A stretch of DNA of 46,551 nt from Intrasporangium chromatireducens Q5-1 (GTDB lineage Bacteria > Actinomycetota > Actinomycetes > Actinomycetales > Dermatophilaceae): assembly GCF_000576575.1 (NCBI RefSeq), contig NZ_AWQS01000011.1, forward strand, positions 1-46,551, given 5' to 3'. The notes beneath the pieces were generated by a model. That model ran no database searches, was not told the DNA's origin, and worked only from the letters and a program-made list of their open reading frames with translations. Shown here piece by piece: positions 1 to 8,410 of the stretch; within the stretch, counting starts at the first letter, position 1, and every line of letters begins with the position of its first letter. A program made the position numbers and the translations under genes.

Positions 1-243
1 GTCGCGGTCGTTGCCGGCCGCAGCGACGGCGCGGTCGCGGGCCTCGTAGCCGAGCCCGGCCACCGTGTCGGAGAGGCCCTGGACCGCGGCCGCCTCGGGG
101 CTCAGGTCGCTGCCGCCCGCGCTGCGCACGACGACGCCACCGGCAATGGTGGTGGACACGAGGGCGAGGGGGACGAGGAGACGACGGCCGTGGGAAGCCT
201 GCGCGGGCGCGCGGTGGCGACCCGCGTATCGGTTTTCGGACAC
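1..243 (-). CDS. Putative exported cell-envelope protein, 5' part only
   Basis: Only the first 81 codons are present; the gene runs off the left edge of the window. Reading from a GTG at 243, the product starts with a basic segment containing a GRHRAP motif, then a hydrophobic stretch (about residues 22-38, LLVPLALVSTTIAGGVVV) that looks like a signal peptide or signal anchor, then an Ala/Glu-rich stretch. This N-terminal style is common in actinobacterial cell-wall hydrolases (M23 or NlpC/P60 peptidases, Rpf-like proteins), but no catalytic domain is visible, so the function is unassigned. There is no strong Shine-Dalgarno; a perfect inverted repeat sits directly upstream of the start. Confidence 0.6.
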   Translation of the reverse strand, partial: MSENRYAGRHRAPAQASHGRRLLVPLALVSTTIAGGVVVRSAGGSDLSPEAAAVQGLSDTVAGLGYEARDRAVAAAGNDRD

Positions 244-247
244 GAAG

Positions 248-261
248 AAGTTACCTAACTT
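248..261. promoter_or_regulatory. Perfect inverted repeat just before the start codon
   Basis: AAGTTA-CC-TAACTT is a perfect 6-bp inverted repeat with a 2-nt spacer, 4 nt upstream of the GTG at 243. It is AT-rich against a GC-rich background, so it could be an operator or overlap a promoter -10 region. No binding protein can be named. Confidence 0.35.
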
Positions 262-458
262 GACCGGTGAAGACGCCTCACCCTAAGCGTGACCGTTTCG
301 TGATGCAAAACCGTCGCAGGGCGTCCACCCCCGTTCGGACGTGCGGCCGACGGCGCGGTGGCACCTCGCACGATAGGGCATCTCCGGACAAAAGGGGAGC
401 ACTCCGGCGGTTAGGGGCACGCCAACGTGGGTACGGGCGGGGGTTGGCCGGTGGTGCT

Positions 459-1400
459 TCAGGAGCTGCGGCGCTCGCCGAGCGGGCTGACGCCTGGTGT
501 CACCGTCGCCCCCGTGACGTCGAGGTGGCCCAGGGCCGAGGTGATGCCGTGCACCACGGAGCGGGTGATCGGCAGGCTCATGTGCCCGATGCCGTGCAGT
601 TCGACGTTGTGGACGTTGAGGTCGGGGTGGTGCAGGGCGGCGTTGCGCTGGGGGACGACGAGCTGGTCGATGTCGGAGCGGTAGGCGATGAACCGGGTGC
701 GGCAGTCCGCGATCGGTGCGTCGAGCTCGGCGAACAGGCTGCTGCCCGGGCGCAGCTGCCGGGTCAGCCCGTTGTTCCAGGCGTACGCGACGTAGGTGCC
801 CTGGTGGGGCGTGCCGAGGGTGACGAGCGTGTCGACTCGTTCGTCCCCGCCCAGCCGGGTCACGTAGTAGCGGGCGATCAGGCCTCCGAGGGAGTGGCCG
901 ATGACGTGGATGCGCTCGTAGCCGGTCTCCTCGGCCAGATGCTCGACCTCACGGCCCAGGTCGGAGGCCGCCCGCCGCACGTCGCCGGTGAGGATCGAGT
1001 AGTTGATCGTCTCGATGCGGCCGAACCCGCGCCGGCGCAGACCGTGCCGCAGCACCGTGAAGATCGACCGGTTGTCGACCATGCCGTGCACGAGCAGGAT
1101 CGGGGTCTCGGCCGCCTCGATGTTGTGCACTGCGAGGCCGCGCTGGGTCGGCGAGAGGTGCCCGATGCGGTAGCCGGCGCGCTGGTCGCTGCGGCGCGCC
1201 CCCACGTGCCCGAGCGGCCAGAGCCCGAGGTGCAGCCCGATCCACGAGGCCTCGACCGCGACGCCGGCGAGCCCGGCGGGACGGCAGAGGGCGCGGCCCA
1301 TGGCCCGGATGTCGCCGAGGAGGCCGGGTTGCCTCGACGTCCTGTCGGCTCCCGGCTCGGGTCCGTGCGGCGCCATCGCCGCGGGTGCCACCCCAGCCAC
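459..1400 (-). CDS. Triacylglycerol lipase / alpha-beta hydrolase
   Basis: A 313-residue alpha/beta-hydrolase. The sequence shows the oxyanion-region motif HGMVDN (about residue 105), a lipase nucleophile elbow GHSLGG (about residue 168, Ser), a candidate acid in SDIDQ, and a candidate catalytic His in GIGHMSLP near the C-terminus. These are in the order expected for bacterial class-2-type lipases and esterases that hydrolyse acyl esters. There is no clear signal peptide; the N-terminal 45 residues are poorly conserved in type. The GTG at 1400 is a default choice: internal ATG codons at residues 9 and 34 are possible starts and no upstream Shine-Dalgarno is convincing. It is probably transcribed alone, preceded by a small tandem repeat. 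Confidence 0.8.
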   Translation of the reverse strand: MAGVAPAAMAPHGPEPGADRTSRQPGLLGDIRAMGRALCRPAGLAGVAVEASWIGLHLGLWPLGHVGARRSDQRAGYRIGHLSPTQRGLAVHNIEAAETPILLVHGMVDNRSIFTVLRHGLRRRGFGRIETINYSILTGDVRRAASDLGREVEHLAEETGYERIHVIGHSLGGLIARYYVTRLGGDERVDTLVTLGTPHQGTYVAYAWNNGLTRQLRPGSSLFAELDAPIADCRTRFIAYRSDIDQLVVPQRNAALHHPDLNVHNVELHGIGHMSLPITRSVVHGITSALGHLDVTGATVTPGVSPLGERRSS

Positions 1401-1450
1401 GACCGAGACGTTACCCCCGGCCAGGTCGAAACATGCGCCGGCCGCGCGAC

Positions 1451-1519
1451 GTGTTGCCAGGTCGAGACCGGGCGTGTTGCCGGGTCGGGGCCGGGCGTGT
1501 TGCCGGGTCGAGACCCGGT
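1451..1519. repeat. Three tandem 23-bp repeats
   Basis: Three adjacent 23-bp units (1451-1473, 1474-1496, 1497-1519) share the start GTGTTGCC followed by a GGTCG-containing core. A degenerate fragment of the same motif precedes them at about 1416-1438. They lie in the 138-bp gap between the lipase start and the upstream membrane-protein stop, so they may sit in the lipase promoter region. Function is unknown. Confidence 0.75.
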
Positions 1520-1538
1520 GCCCCGACCGTGCCGCCGG

Positions 1539-2138
1539 TCAGGCGCGCGGGAGGCGCCGGTTGAGCGAGAAGAGCCGCCCGAGGATCGGCATGACGAGCA
1601 GGTTGAGGCCGTGCAGGACACCGATGACGAGCAGGATGCCGCCGATCCGCGTGAGCGAGGTGGCGAGCTGTTCCGCGGTCACCCATGTCGCCCAGCTGAC
1701 CTGCGGCACGAGCTGGACGGTGAAGAGGATGTACGCGCTGAAGATGAGGTAGTAGACGATGTCGGTCAGCACGATGTAGCTCTTGCCGGTCTGCGGGTTG
1801 TCGTGGAAGACGTCGGCGGCGTACGCGCGGCCGAACCGCTTGATGAACGGCCCGAGCCAGACCGCGATGGCGATGAGGGCGAGGTTCGTCGCGATCTCGA
1901 GGATCCACCAGTGCATGGCCAGCCTCCCGTGGATGCGGGGCGTGAGGACGGCGACCCCGACGACCGCCGCGATGATGCCGGTCGCCCATGCCGCGGCAAC
2001 CAGGCGCAGGTGCCGGCGGCGCCGCCGGTCGTCGGCGACGGAGTCCATGACCCGGGTGAAGAGGTCGCGGGGCGGCTCGAGCGGCTCGGGTCCGGACGGC
2101 CGCAGCGCTTCCTCGAGGAGGTGCTCGATGTCGCTCAT
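1539..2138 (-). CDS. Membrane protein paired with ECF sigma factor, possible anti-sigma factor
   Basis: A 199-residue product starting at the ATG at 2138, whose ATGA overlaps the stop of the sigma factor gene. The N-terminal ~40 residues are cytoplasmic and acidic/basic (MSDIEHLLEEAL...), followed by about four hydrophobic segments (AAAWATGIIAAVVGVAVL, then EIATNLALIAIAVWLG, IVYYLIFSAYILFTV, IGGILLVIGVLHGLNLLV). A gene translationally coupled to an ECF sigma factor and encoding a short soluble N-terminus plus membrane helices is typical of an anti-sigma factor. I see no ZAS zinc motif (HxxxCxxC), so the anti-sigma role is inferred from context only. Confidence 0.7.
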   Translation of the reverse strand: MSDIEHLLEEALRPSGPEPLEPPRDLFTRVMDSVADDRRRRRHLRLVAAAWATGIIAAVVGVAVLTPRIHGRLAMHWWILEIATNLALIAIAVWLGPFIKRFGRAYAADVFHDNPQTGKSYIVLTDIVYYLIFSAYILFTVQLVPQVSWATWVTAEQLATSLTRIGGILLVIGVLHGLNLLVMPILGRLFSLNRRLPRA

Positions 2139-2698
2139 TGGTGCTCCTCCAGGGCGAGGGCGAGGGCCCGCAGCCCCCGTTGCAGATGGGTCTTGACGGA
2201 GTTGACGGACAGTCCGAGCCCGTCGGCGATCTCCGGGGGCGACATGTCGTAGTAGTACCGCAGGGTGAGGCAGTCGCGTTGCCGCCCGGGCAGCTCGCGG
2301 AGGGCGTCGATGACGTCCTGGCGCCTGCTGCGCCCGAGGGCGAGCTCCTCCGCCGAGGGCATGTGCTCGGGGTCGGGCGGCCGGTGCCGCAGCGAGACGA
2401 GGCCGCGACGGTTGTGGTCGCGGGCGAGGTTGATGACGATCGAGCGCAGGTATGCCGCCGCGCGGGCGGGGTCCTCGATCCTCCCGACGCTCCGGCTGAG
2501 CCGGATGAAGGCCTCCTGCACGAGGTCCTCGGCAGCGGTCTCGTCGTCGACGTAGAACCGGGCCAGGTGCAGCAGCGACGGCGCCTCCGCGTGGAACAAC
2601 GCCGCCGCCCGCGACTCGAAGCCGGTCGCGGGGATGCCGTCGGCCCGCGTCACCACCACAGCGGTGCCCGCCCCTGCCTCCGTTGCGAACGCATCCAT
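2135..2698 (-). CDS. ECF-type RNA polymerase sigma factor
   Basis: A 187-residue sigma-70 family factor of the extracytoplasmic-function class. Region 2 is visible as DDETAAEDLVQEAFIRL followed by AAAYLRSIVINLARDHNRR, and region 4 as ELPGRQRDCLTLRYYYDMS with a helix-turn-helix (PPEIADGLGLSVNSVKTHLQRGL). It directs core polymerase to a set of stress or envelope promoters not identifiable here. The ATG at 2698 gives a normal family length; an upstream GTG at 2776 would add 26 residues, and the GAGG before 2698 is very close to the ATG, so the start is uncertain. The 4-nt overlap with the downstream membrane gene implies translational coupling. Confidence 0.85.
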   Translation of the reverse strand: MDAFATEAGAGTAVVVTRADGIPATGFESRAAALFHAEAPSLLHLARFYVDDETAAEDLVQEAFIRLSRSVGRIEDPARAAAYLRSIVINLARDHNRRGLVSLRHRPPDPEHMPSAEELALGRSRRQDVIDALRELPGRQRDCLTLRYYYDMSPPEIADGLGLSVNSVKTHLQRGLRALALALEEHQ

Positions 2699-2826
2699 CA
2701 CCTCGACAGACGTGCCACTGACCGGTCCGGGTGACAAGGAAATTCGAGGAATCTTCCTCGTCCCGGCCGCGCTCACGGCCGTCTGCCCAAGTGTATGGAT
2801 GCATCACGAACAAGGGGGGAAAACCC

Positions 2827-3384
2827 ATGGAACACAGTCGGTTTCGCAAGCCGAGCATCCCGCTCGTCCTCGCCGGGTCGCTCGTGGCGGGCATCGCGTG
2901 GGGAGCGCTTTCTCGCCTCTTCATGCGACTCGTGTCGACGACGCCGGAGTTCAGCTGGGAAGGGACGCTCGGGATCGTCGGCATCGGCGCCGTCGCCTTC
3001 GTGCTGACCGGGCTCGTGGCCGGTGCGATGGCGAGGGGCTGGTCCGGCTGGTGGCGGCTCGCTGCGGTGCCGGCCCTGCTCATCTTCGCGGGACAGGGGC
3101 TGGGCCTGCTCCCGGCAGCAGCCGGCACCTTCCTCGCCGTCCGGGTCCGCAACGTCTGGCTCCGCTCAGCAGCGCTCGTCGCCGGTCTCGTGGGGAACTA
3201 CGCGCTGCTCCACTCGGCGATCGACTTCAACTGGCTGCAGCCGCGCACGCTCCAGCTCGGCCTGGCCGTCGCGGTCCTGTCCGGCGCCTGGCTCGGTCTC
3301 CAGTTCGCGCTCGCCGCCCGGCCTCGCGCGCAGCGGGCCCCGCTGCGCACCGCGACGGACGTGACGCGGAAGGTCACCGTCTAG
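2827..3384 (+). CDS. Conserved membrane protein of unknown function
   Basis: A 185-residue product with an unusually good Shine-Dalgarno (AAGGGGGGA, 7 nt before the ATG). It has about five hydrophobic segments: residues ~11-26, ~43-66, ~75-96, ~105-125 and ~137-158, and ends in a basic tail. It is divergent from the ECF sigma operon, so the 128 bp between them holds promoters for both. I recognise no family motif. It ends just before a strong hairpin. Confidence 0.7.
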   Translation: MEHSRFRKPSIPLVLAGSLVAGIAWGALSRLFMRLVSTTPEFSWEGTLGIVGIGAVAFVLTGLVAGAMARGWSGWWRLAAVPALLIFAGQGLGLLPAAAGTFLAVRVRNVWLRSAALVAGLVGNYALLHSAIDFNWLQPRTLQLGLAVAVLSGAWLGLQFALAARPRAQRAPLRTATDVTRKVTV

Positions 3385-3392
3385 CGGGGGCG

Positions 3393-3435
3393 GGGTGAGC
3401 GGCATACCGAAGAAAGGGAGGTATGCCGCTCACCC
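3393..3435 (+). terminator. Hairpin from an inverted pair of the GTATGCCGCT repeat
   Basis: A 16-bp perfect stem (3393-3408 with 3420-3435) and 11-nt loop start 8 nt after the stop of the membrane-protein gene. Each arm contains one copy of GTATGCCGCT in the -CAC subtype. There is no U-tract, so it would be an L-shaped actinobacterial terminator. Nothing else is obvious in the rest of the 3385-3636 gap apart from the sucC leader. Confidence 0.65.
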
Positions 3436-3636
3436 GCGTCACGTGTCCACGGTGCGGCACGCTCGTGTTCCGTCCGTCACACCGCCCGCGTCGGGGCGCC
3501 GCAGCGGGCGCCCCACGGGTGGGGCTGCCCCTCGCACGGGGTCTAGAGTCCGAGGGAACCTTGTCGACTGCGGCGGGCGGGCACACCTCCCGGCCGGCGG
3601 TGGTCGACGCCAACCGACGACGAGGACGGACAATCC

Positions 3637-4836
3637 GTGGATCTCTTCGAGTACCAAGCGCGCGACCTGTTCGAGGCGCACGGGGTGCCGGTGCTGGCCG
3701 GTGCCACTGCCACCACCCCTGAGCAGGCCCGCGAGGCGGCCGAGCGCATCGGGGCGAGCTCAGGCGGCGTGACGGTCGTCAAGGCGCAGGTCAAGACCGG
3801 CGGTCGTGGGAAGGCCGGGGGCGTCAAGGTCGCCAAGAGCTTGGATGAAGCAGCCGAGGCGGCCCGAAACATCCTCGGCATGGACATCAAGGGCCACACC
3901 GTCGGCACCGTGATGGTCGCCGCGGGCGCCAAGATCGCCGAGGAGTACTACTTCTCGCTGCTGCTCGACCGGGCCAACCGCAGCTACCTCGCCATGTGCT
4001 CCAAGGAGGGCGGCGTGGAGATCGAGCAGCTGGCCGTGGAGCGGCCCGAGGCGCTCGCGAAGGTCGAGGTCGACCCCAACGTCGGCATCGACGATGCGAA
4101 GGCCCAGGAGATCGTCGACGCGGCCGGTTTCGACCAGTCGACCGGTGCGGCCATCGTGCCCGTGCTGAAGAAGCTGTGGGAGGTCTACCACGACGAGGAC
4201 GCCACGCTCGTCGAGGTGAACCCGCTCGTCAAGACCGAGGACGGCTCGATCATCGCCCTCGACGGCAAGGTGACCCTCGACGCCAACGCCGACTTCCGGC
4301 ACCCCGAGCACTCAGAGCTCGAGGACAAGGCCTCGGCCGACCCGCTCGAGGCGAAGGCGAAGGCACTCGGCCTCAACTACGTCAAGCTCGACGGCAACGT
4401 CGGCATCATCGGCAACGGCGCGGGCCTCGTCATGAGCACGCTCGACGTCGTCGCGTACGCCGGCGAGGATCTGCACGCGGAGCGGGGCGGCAGTGTTGTC
4501 GCCAGGCCGGCGAACTTCCTCGACATCGGTGGCGGCGCGAGCGCCGAGGTCATGGCCAACGGCCTCGGCGTCATCCTCGGGGACGAGCAGGTCAAGTCGG
4601 TGTTCGTCAACGTGTTCGGCGGCATCACGGCGTGCGACGAGGTCGCGAAGGGCATCGCCGGCGCGCTCGAGTCGCTCGGTGACGCCGAGACGAAGCCGCT
4701 CGTGGTCCGCCTCGACGGCAACAAGGTCGACGAGGGGCGCCGCATCCTCGCCGAGCTCAACCACCCGCTGGTCACCATCGAGGAGACCATGGACGGCGCC
4801 GCCCGCAAGGTCGCCGAACTGGCAGCCAAGAACTGA
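3637..4836 (+). CDS. sucC: Succinate-CoA ligase (ADP-forming) subunit beta
   Basis: The beta subunit of succinyl-CoA synthetase, which with SucD converts succinyl-CoA, phosphate and ADP to succinate, CoA and ATP in the TCA cycle. It is 399 residues, near the family length. The ATP-grasp domain starts at [19 protein letters not shown] and shows the nucleotide-binding [17 protein letters not shown]; the C-terminal ligase domain shows [16 protein letters not shown]. The GTG start is supported by GAGGACGG 8-15 nt upstream and by the fact that it gives the canonical N-terminus. sucD follows after 16 nt, forming an operon. Confidence 0.97.
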   Translation: MDLFEYQARDLFEAHGVPVLAGATATTPEQAREAAERIGASSGGVTVVKAQVKTGGRGKAGGVKVAKSLDEAAEAARNILGMDIKGHTVGTVMVAAGAKIAEEYYFSLLLDRANRSYLAMCSKEGGVEIEQLAVERPEALAKVEVDPNVGIDDAKAQEIVDAAGFDQSTGAAIVPVLKKLWEVYHDEDATLVEVNPLVKTEDGSIIALDGKVTLDANADFRHPEHSELEDKASADPLEAKAKALGLNYVKLDGNVGIIGNGAGLVMSTLDVVAYAGEDLHAERGGSVVARPANFLDIGGGASAEVMANGLGVILGDEQVKSVFVNVFGGITACDEVAKGIAGALESLGDAETKPLVVRLDGNKVDEGRRILAELNHPLVTIEETMDGAARKVAELAAKN

Positions 4837-4852
4837 AAGGGACGCTGACTCA

Positions 4853-5746
4853 ATGGCTATTTTCCTCAACTCGGACTCGAAGGTCATCGTCCAGGGCATG
4901 ACCGGCTCCGAGGGCATGAAGCACACCACCCTCATGCTCGCCGCGGGCACCAACATCGTGGGTGGGGTCAACCCGCGCAAGGCCGGCCAGATGGTCGACT
5001 TCCCCGAGGGCAAGCAGGTCAAGGTCTTCGGCACGGTCAAGGAGGCGATGGCCGAGACCGGTGCCGACGTCTCGGTCGTCTTCGTGCCGCCGGCCTTCAC
5101 CAAGGCGGCCGTCATCGAGGCCGTCGACGCCCAGATCCCGCTCGTCGTCGTGATCACCGAGGGCGTGCCGGTCAAGGACACCGCCGAGTTCTTCAACTAC
5201 GCGAAGGGCCAGGGCAGCACGCGGATCATCGGCCCGAACTGCCCGGGCATCATCAGCCCCGGCCAGTCGAACGCCGGCATCATCCCCGCGACCATCGCCG
5301 GTCCCGGGCGCATCGGTCTGGTGTCCAAGTCGGGCACCCTGACCTACCAGATGATGTACGAGCTGAAGGACCACGGCTTCTCCAGCGCCATCGGCATCGG
5401 CGGTGACCCGATCATCGGCACGACGCACATCGATGCGCTCGAGGCGTTCCAGAACGACCCCGACACCGACGCGATCGTCATGATCGGCGAGATCGGTGGC
5501 GACGCGGAGGAGCGCGCGGCCGAGTACATCAAGGCGCACGTGACCAAGCCGGTCGTCGGCTACGTCGCCGGCTTCACCGCCCCCGAGGGCAAGACGATGG
5601 GCCACGCCGGCGCGATCGTGTCCGGCTCGTCCGGCACCGCGCAGGCGAAGAAGGAGGCCCTCGAGGCCGCCGGCGTCAAGGTCGGCAAGACCCCGTCCGA
5701 GACGGCCCAGCTCATGCGCGAGGTCATGCAGGGCCTCGCCAAGTAA
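4853..5746 (+). CDS. sucD: Succinate-CoA ligase subunit alpha
   Basis: The 297-residue alpha subunit of succinyl-CoA synthetase; it binds CoA and carries the phosphohistidine. The Rossmann-like CoA-binding domain begins with [32 protein letters not shown] and [12 protein letters not shown] are the expected ligase motifs; GHAGAIVSG near residue 245 contains the active-site His. The ATG at 4853 follows an AAAGGGA Shine-Dalgarno. A long hairpin follows the stop, so sucCD is probably a two-gene transcript. Nothing is unusual in the protein. Confidence 0.97.
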   Translation: MAIFLNSDSKVIVQGMTGSEGMKHTTLMLAAGTNIVGGVNPRKAGQMVDFPEGKQVKVFGTVKEAMAETGADVSVVFVPPAFTKAAVIEAVDAQIPLVVVITEGVPVKDTAEFFNYAKGQGSTRIIGPNCPGIISPGQSNAGIIPATIAGPGRIGLVSKSGTLTYQMMYELKDHGFSSAIGIGGDPIIGTTHIDALEAFQNDPDTDAIVMIGEIGGDAEERAAEYIKAHVTKPVVGYVAGFTAPEGKTMGHAGAIVSGSSGTAQAKKEALEAAGVKVGKTPSETAQLMREVMQGLAK

Positions 5747-5751
5747 CCGTC

Positions 5752-5805
5752 GAGGGGCCACCAACCGACGAGTGGCCACCAACCGACGAGGGGCCAGTTC
5801 ACGAC
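5752..5805. repeat. Three 18-bp direct repeats forming a hairpin arm
   Basis: Three 18-bp units (5752-5769, 5770-5787, 5788-5805) share GAGNGGCCA...CGAC. The third unit and part of the second form the left arm of the terminator hairpin that follows, so the structure appears to have grown by duplication. Confidence 0.7.
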
Positions 5806-5833
5806 AGCGTCGTGAACTGGCCCTTCGTCGGTT
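5781..5833. terminator. Long bidirectional terminator hairpin between sucD and a deacetylase gene
   Basis: A 25-bp stem (5781-5805 with 5809-5833) has one G/T mismatch and a 3-nt AGC loop. It lies between the convergent stops of sucD (5746) and the deacetylase (5857) and could terminate both. Confidence 0.8.
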
Positions 5834-5856
5834 ACTGGCCTTTCGACGGGAGAGGG

Positions 5857-6549
5857 TCAGCAGGCCATCAGGCCGAGGACGTAGCCGCGGGCCCGCAGCC
5901 TCGGGATGAGCAGGTCGAGCGCCGCGACGGTCTGCGAGCGGTCGCCGCCGCCGTCGTGGAGCAGGATCCGCGAGCCGTCCCGCACGTTGGCGAGCACCCG
6001 GTTCACGATGGTCCAGGTGCCGGGACGCGACCAGTCACGCGGGTCGACGGTCCAGAGGATGAGCCGCTGGCCGCGGTTGGCGATGATCGTCGAGATCCGG
6101 CTGTTGTAGGCGCCATAGGGCGGCCGGACGCAGCGGGGCCGGTAGCCGAGGGCCGACTCCATCCTGTTCAGCTGCCAGGTGACGTTGGCGGTCGACAGCG
6201 TCGTCAGGTCCGGGTGGTTCCAGGTGTGGTTGCCGATCTTCATGCCGTAGTAGCGCAGGGTCCGCGTGATCGACGGGTACCACGTGATGTTCTGGCCGAG
6301 CTCGAAGAAGACGGCCTTGACGCCGTACTTTCGCAGGATCGACAGGACCTTCGGTGTGTAGGTCGCGTTCGGGCCGTCGTCGAAGGTGAGGTAGACCGTG
6401 CCGGCGTAGGCGACCGGGACTGCGGCGACGTCCTGCGTGGCGGCATGGGTGGCCGCGGACGTGGTGGTCGGGCTCGGACTCGGTGCGAAGACGGTCACGG
6501 CCAGCATCGCGACGAGGACCGCGACGAGGGTTTTCAGTGTTGTCTTCAT
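5857..6549 (-). CDS. Secreted polysaccharide deacetylase (NodB-like, CE4)
   Basis: A 230-residue carbohydrate esterase family 4 enzyme that removes N-acetyl groups from a cell-wall or exopolysaccharide glycan outside the cell. A signal peptide covers about residues 1-25 (KTLVAVLVAMLAVTVFA). The CE4 motifs are present in order: TFDDGP (catalytic base Asp and metal Asp), GNHTWNH (two metal His), RPPYGAYN, DPRDW, and ILLHDGGG (catalytic His). The ATG at 6549 has AAGGGG upstream. It interrupts the usual sucD-perM-purN-purH neighbourhood. Its C-terminal motif block, LLHDGGGDRSQTVAALD, is identical to that in the deacetylase/glycosyltransferase fusion at 17189-19354, so the two are related. Confidence 0.92.
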   Translation of the reverse strand: MKTTLKTLVAVLVAMLAVTVFAPSPSPTTTSAATHAATQDVAAVPVAYAGTVYLTFDDGPNATYTPKVLSILRKYGVKAVFFELGQNITWYPSITRTLRYYGMKIGNHTWNHPDLTTLSTANVTWQLNRMESALGYRPRCVRPPYGAYNSRISTIIANRGQRLILWTVDPRDWSRPGTWTIVNRVLANVRDGSRILLHDGGGDRSQTVAALDLLIPRLRARGYVLGLMAC

Positions 6550-6696
6550 GGTCGTTCACCCCTTGTGACTCCAGTGTCTGGCGGTCCGTCAAGGGACGGA
6601 TGGGGCACACGGCCGTCTTGTTGCTCACGGACCTTCGGCCCTGTCGGCGTGGGGACTCGCCAGGGCGGACGAGTCTTGTGAGCATGGCGGGGACCG

Positions 6697-7947
6697 ATGT
6701 CAGGAGTGAGTCCAACGTCCAGCCCCACCTCGTCCGCCCTGCCCACCGCGGCCCGCGCCGGCCTCGTCACCGCGCTCGCCACGTGGTCCGTCGTCGTGCT
6801 GCCCGCCCTGGTCGGGTGGGTCAGCGCGCCGGAGAGCTCGCTCGGCTGGTGGTCGGGCATGGCCGTCGGCAGCGCCATCTGGTTCCTCGGTCACGGCCAG
6901 TCGGTCGCCGGCGCCGGGATCGCCGTCTCGACGACCCCGCTGCTCCTGCTCGGTGTCTTCGTCGTCATCGCCTGGCGGGTGTCGCGGCGGCTGCTGCTCG
7001 GCGCCCGGTCCCGGGTGCGCCGGGCGGAGTGGGACGCCGTGCTGTGGCGCGGCCTCGTCCCCGGCTACCTGCTCGGCTACGTCATCGCCGCCGCGGTCTT
7101 CGCTGCCCTGATGCTGGCCGGCTCGGTCCACCCGGACCCCATGGCGATCGTCGGCTGCCTCCTCGTGCCCTTGCTCGGCCTCGCGATCGTGCTCGTGCGA
7201 CCGGGGGAGGACACCACCCCCGACGTGGTCGCGCGCGGCCTCGCGGCGCTGCCCGACTGGGCCGGTGCCGCGTGGCGCGCCGCGTGGCGTGGCGCGCTGC
7301 TGCTCCTCGCCGCCGGGATGGTGCTCGTCCTGCTGCGCGTGCTTCTCTCCCTCGGCGCCGTGCTCCGCATCCAGAGCGAGTATGGCGCTGAGCTCGTCGC
7401 CACGATCGTGCTCGCTCTCGCTCAGGTGGCCTTCCTCGGCAACGCCGCCACGTGGGCGCTCGCGTTCCTCGCCGGGCCGGGCTTCTCCGTCGCGGTCGAC
7501 GGTGTGGTCTCCCCGGCCGGCGCCCACCCCGGGCTCATGCCGCTCATCCCGGTGCTCGGTGCGCTGCCCGACGACGCGACCTACCCAGGGGCGATGTGGG
7601 CGGTGGTCGCCGTGCCGGTCCTCCTCGGCGGGGTGATCGCCTGGCGGGTCGACCGGCTGCTCCGCCCGGCCGCCTGGCGGGAACGGCTCGGTGCGATGGT
7701 CGCTGCGAGTGTCGGCTCGACCGTGCTCGTCACCGTGCTGACGGCCCTTGCCAACGGAGCGATGGGGCTCGAGCGCCTCCGGTCCGTCGGCGTGGACATC
7801 TGGCCCTTCGCCGGGCTCCTGCTGGCCGAGCTGCTCGGCGGCACAGCCCTGTGGCTGCTGGTTGCCCTCTATCGCGAGCACACCGAGCCCCGTCCGGACG
7901 ACGGTCACGAGTCCCGTGCGCGCACGGTCGCGGCCGACCGCACCTGA
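6697..7947 (+). CDS. DUF6350 / PerM-like polytopic membrane protein
   Basis: A 416-residue protein with about ten hydrophobic segments spread along its length (for example ATWSVVVLPALVGWVSA, TPLLLLGVFVVIAW, YLLGYVIAAAVFAALMLAG, VATIVLALAQVAFLGNA, AVVAVPVLLGGVIAW). Its position between sucCD and purN/purH is the position of mycobacterial perM (Rv0955), a cell-division-related membrane protein, and the arrangement of helices fits DUF6350. A role in division or envelope stability is inferred from synteny. The C-terminal ~25 residues are hydrophilic. The ATG at 6697 lacks a clear Shine-Dalgarno. Confidence 0.75.
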   Translation: MSGVSPTSSPTSSALPTAARAGLVTALATWSVVVLPALVGWVSAPESSLGWWSGMAVGSAIWFLGHGQSVAGAGIAVSTTPLLLLGVFVVIAWRVSRRLLLGARSRVRRAEWDAVLWRGLVPGYLLGYVIAAAVFAALMLAGSVHPDPMAIVGCLLVPLLGLAIVLVRPGEDTTPDVVARGLAALPDWAGAAWRAAWRGALLLLAAGMVLVLLRVLLSLGAVLRIQSEYGAELVATIVLALAQVAFLGNAATWALAFLAGPGFSVAVDGVVSPAGAHPGLMPLIPVLGALPDDATYPGAMWAVVAVPVLLGGVIAWRVDRLLRPAAWRERLGAMVAASVGSTVLVTVLTALANGAMGLERLRSVGVDIWPFAGLLLAELLGGTALWLLVALYREHTEPRPDDGHESRARTVAADRT

Positions 7948-7961
7948 CCCGCCTGGTCCGG

Positions 7962-8372
7962 CTACTTGACGACGAAGTCCATCCCGAACGGGCCCTGCTG
8001 GCGGATCTCCTCACACATCGCACGGGCGGAGCTCGTCTGCGCGCCGCTCATGCACTCCTCGTAGGCGCGCACGCTCGGGTAGAAGGCCGCCTGCATCGCG
8101 AGGCTGCCGAGCAGGAGCCCCGTCAGGACGAGGGTGATGACGGGCCAGACCTTCTCGTGTCCCGTCTGGCCGCGCAGGAACTGGAGCAGCCGGACCGTCA
8201 GGACGACTGCGATGACGAAGGGCAGCGCGGCGACGAACCGCTGCGGCAGCGGCAGGTACATCGCGATGATGCCGAGCAGCACGAGCAGCGACACCGGCAG
8301 GGTGCGCTTGGCCTTCTCACGGGCGAAGGCGATGTCTCGCGGTTCGGGTGGCACGGCCCCATGGTGGCCCAT
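7962..8372 (-). CDS. Small conserved membrane protein
   Basis: A 136-residue product with three hydrophobic segments (about residues 25-43, 46-63, 77-96) and a C-terminal soluble domain containing two Cys residues (YEECMSG, AMCEEIRQQ) that could form a disulfide outside the membrane. It is encoded opposite to its neighbours; its start lies close to the divergent purN promoter. I do not recognise the family and no function is proposed. GTG/ATG alternatives near 8372 leave the exact start open. Confidence 0.65.
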   Translation of the reverse strand: MGHHGAVPPEPRDIAFAREKAKRTLPVSLLVLLGIIAMYLPLPQRFVAALPFVIAVVLTVRLLQFLRGQTGHEKVWPVITLVLTGLLLGSLAMQAAFYPSVRAYEECMSGAQTSSARAMCEEIRQQGPFGMDFVVK

Positions 8373-8397
8373 GCCGGGCCGCGGGCCGAAACCGGGC

Positions 8398-8403
8398 TAC
8401 ACT
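8398..8403 (+). promoter_or_regulatory. Probable -10 element of a leaderless purN promoter
   Basis: TACACT lies 7 nt before the purN GTG, the spacing expected when transcription starts at the initiation codon. There is no Shine-Dalgarno in between, which supports a leaderless message. Confidence 0.5.
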
Positions 8404-8410
8404 CGCCGCC

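Noticed and set aside
244-458. Possible c-di-AMP (ydaO) riboswitch upstream of the envelope-protein gene at 1-243
   Set aside because: Such genes often have one, and GGGTGAGGCG is reminiscent, but the conserved GGGGGACC and second-domain blocks are not present in order.
267-2252. Long open frames opposite to real genes (for example 267-2252 +, 28217-30361 +, 38147-40234 +, 40891-42483 -)
   Set aside because: They are GC-rich shadows of genes with recognisable domains on the other strand; their translations are low-complexity Arg/Asp/Val/Gly mixtures without motifs.
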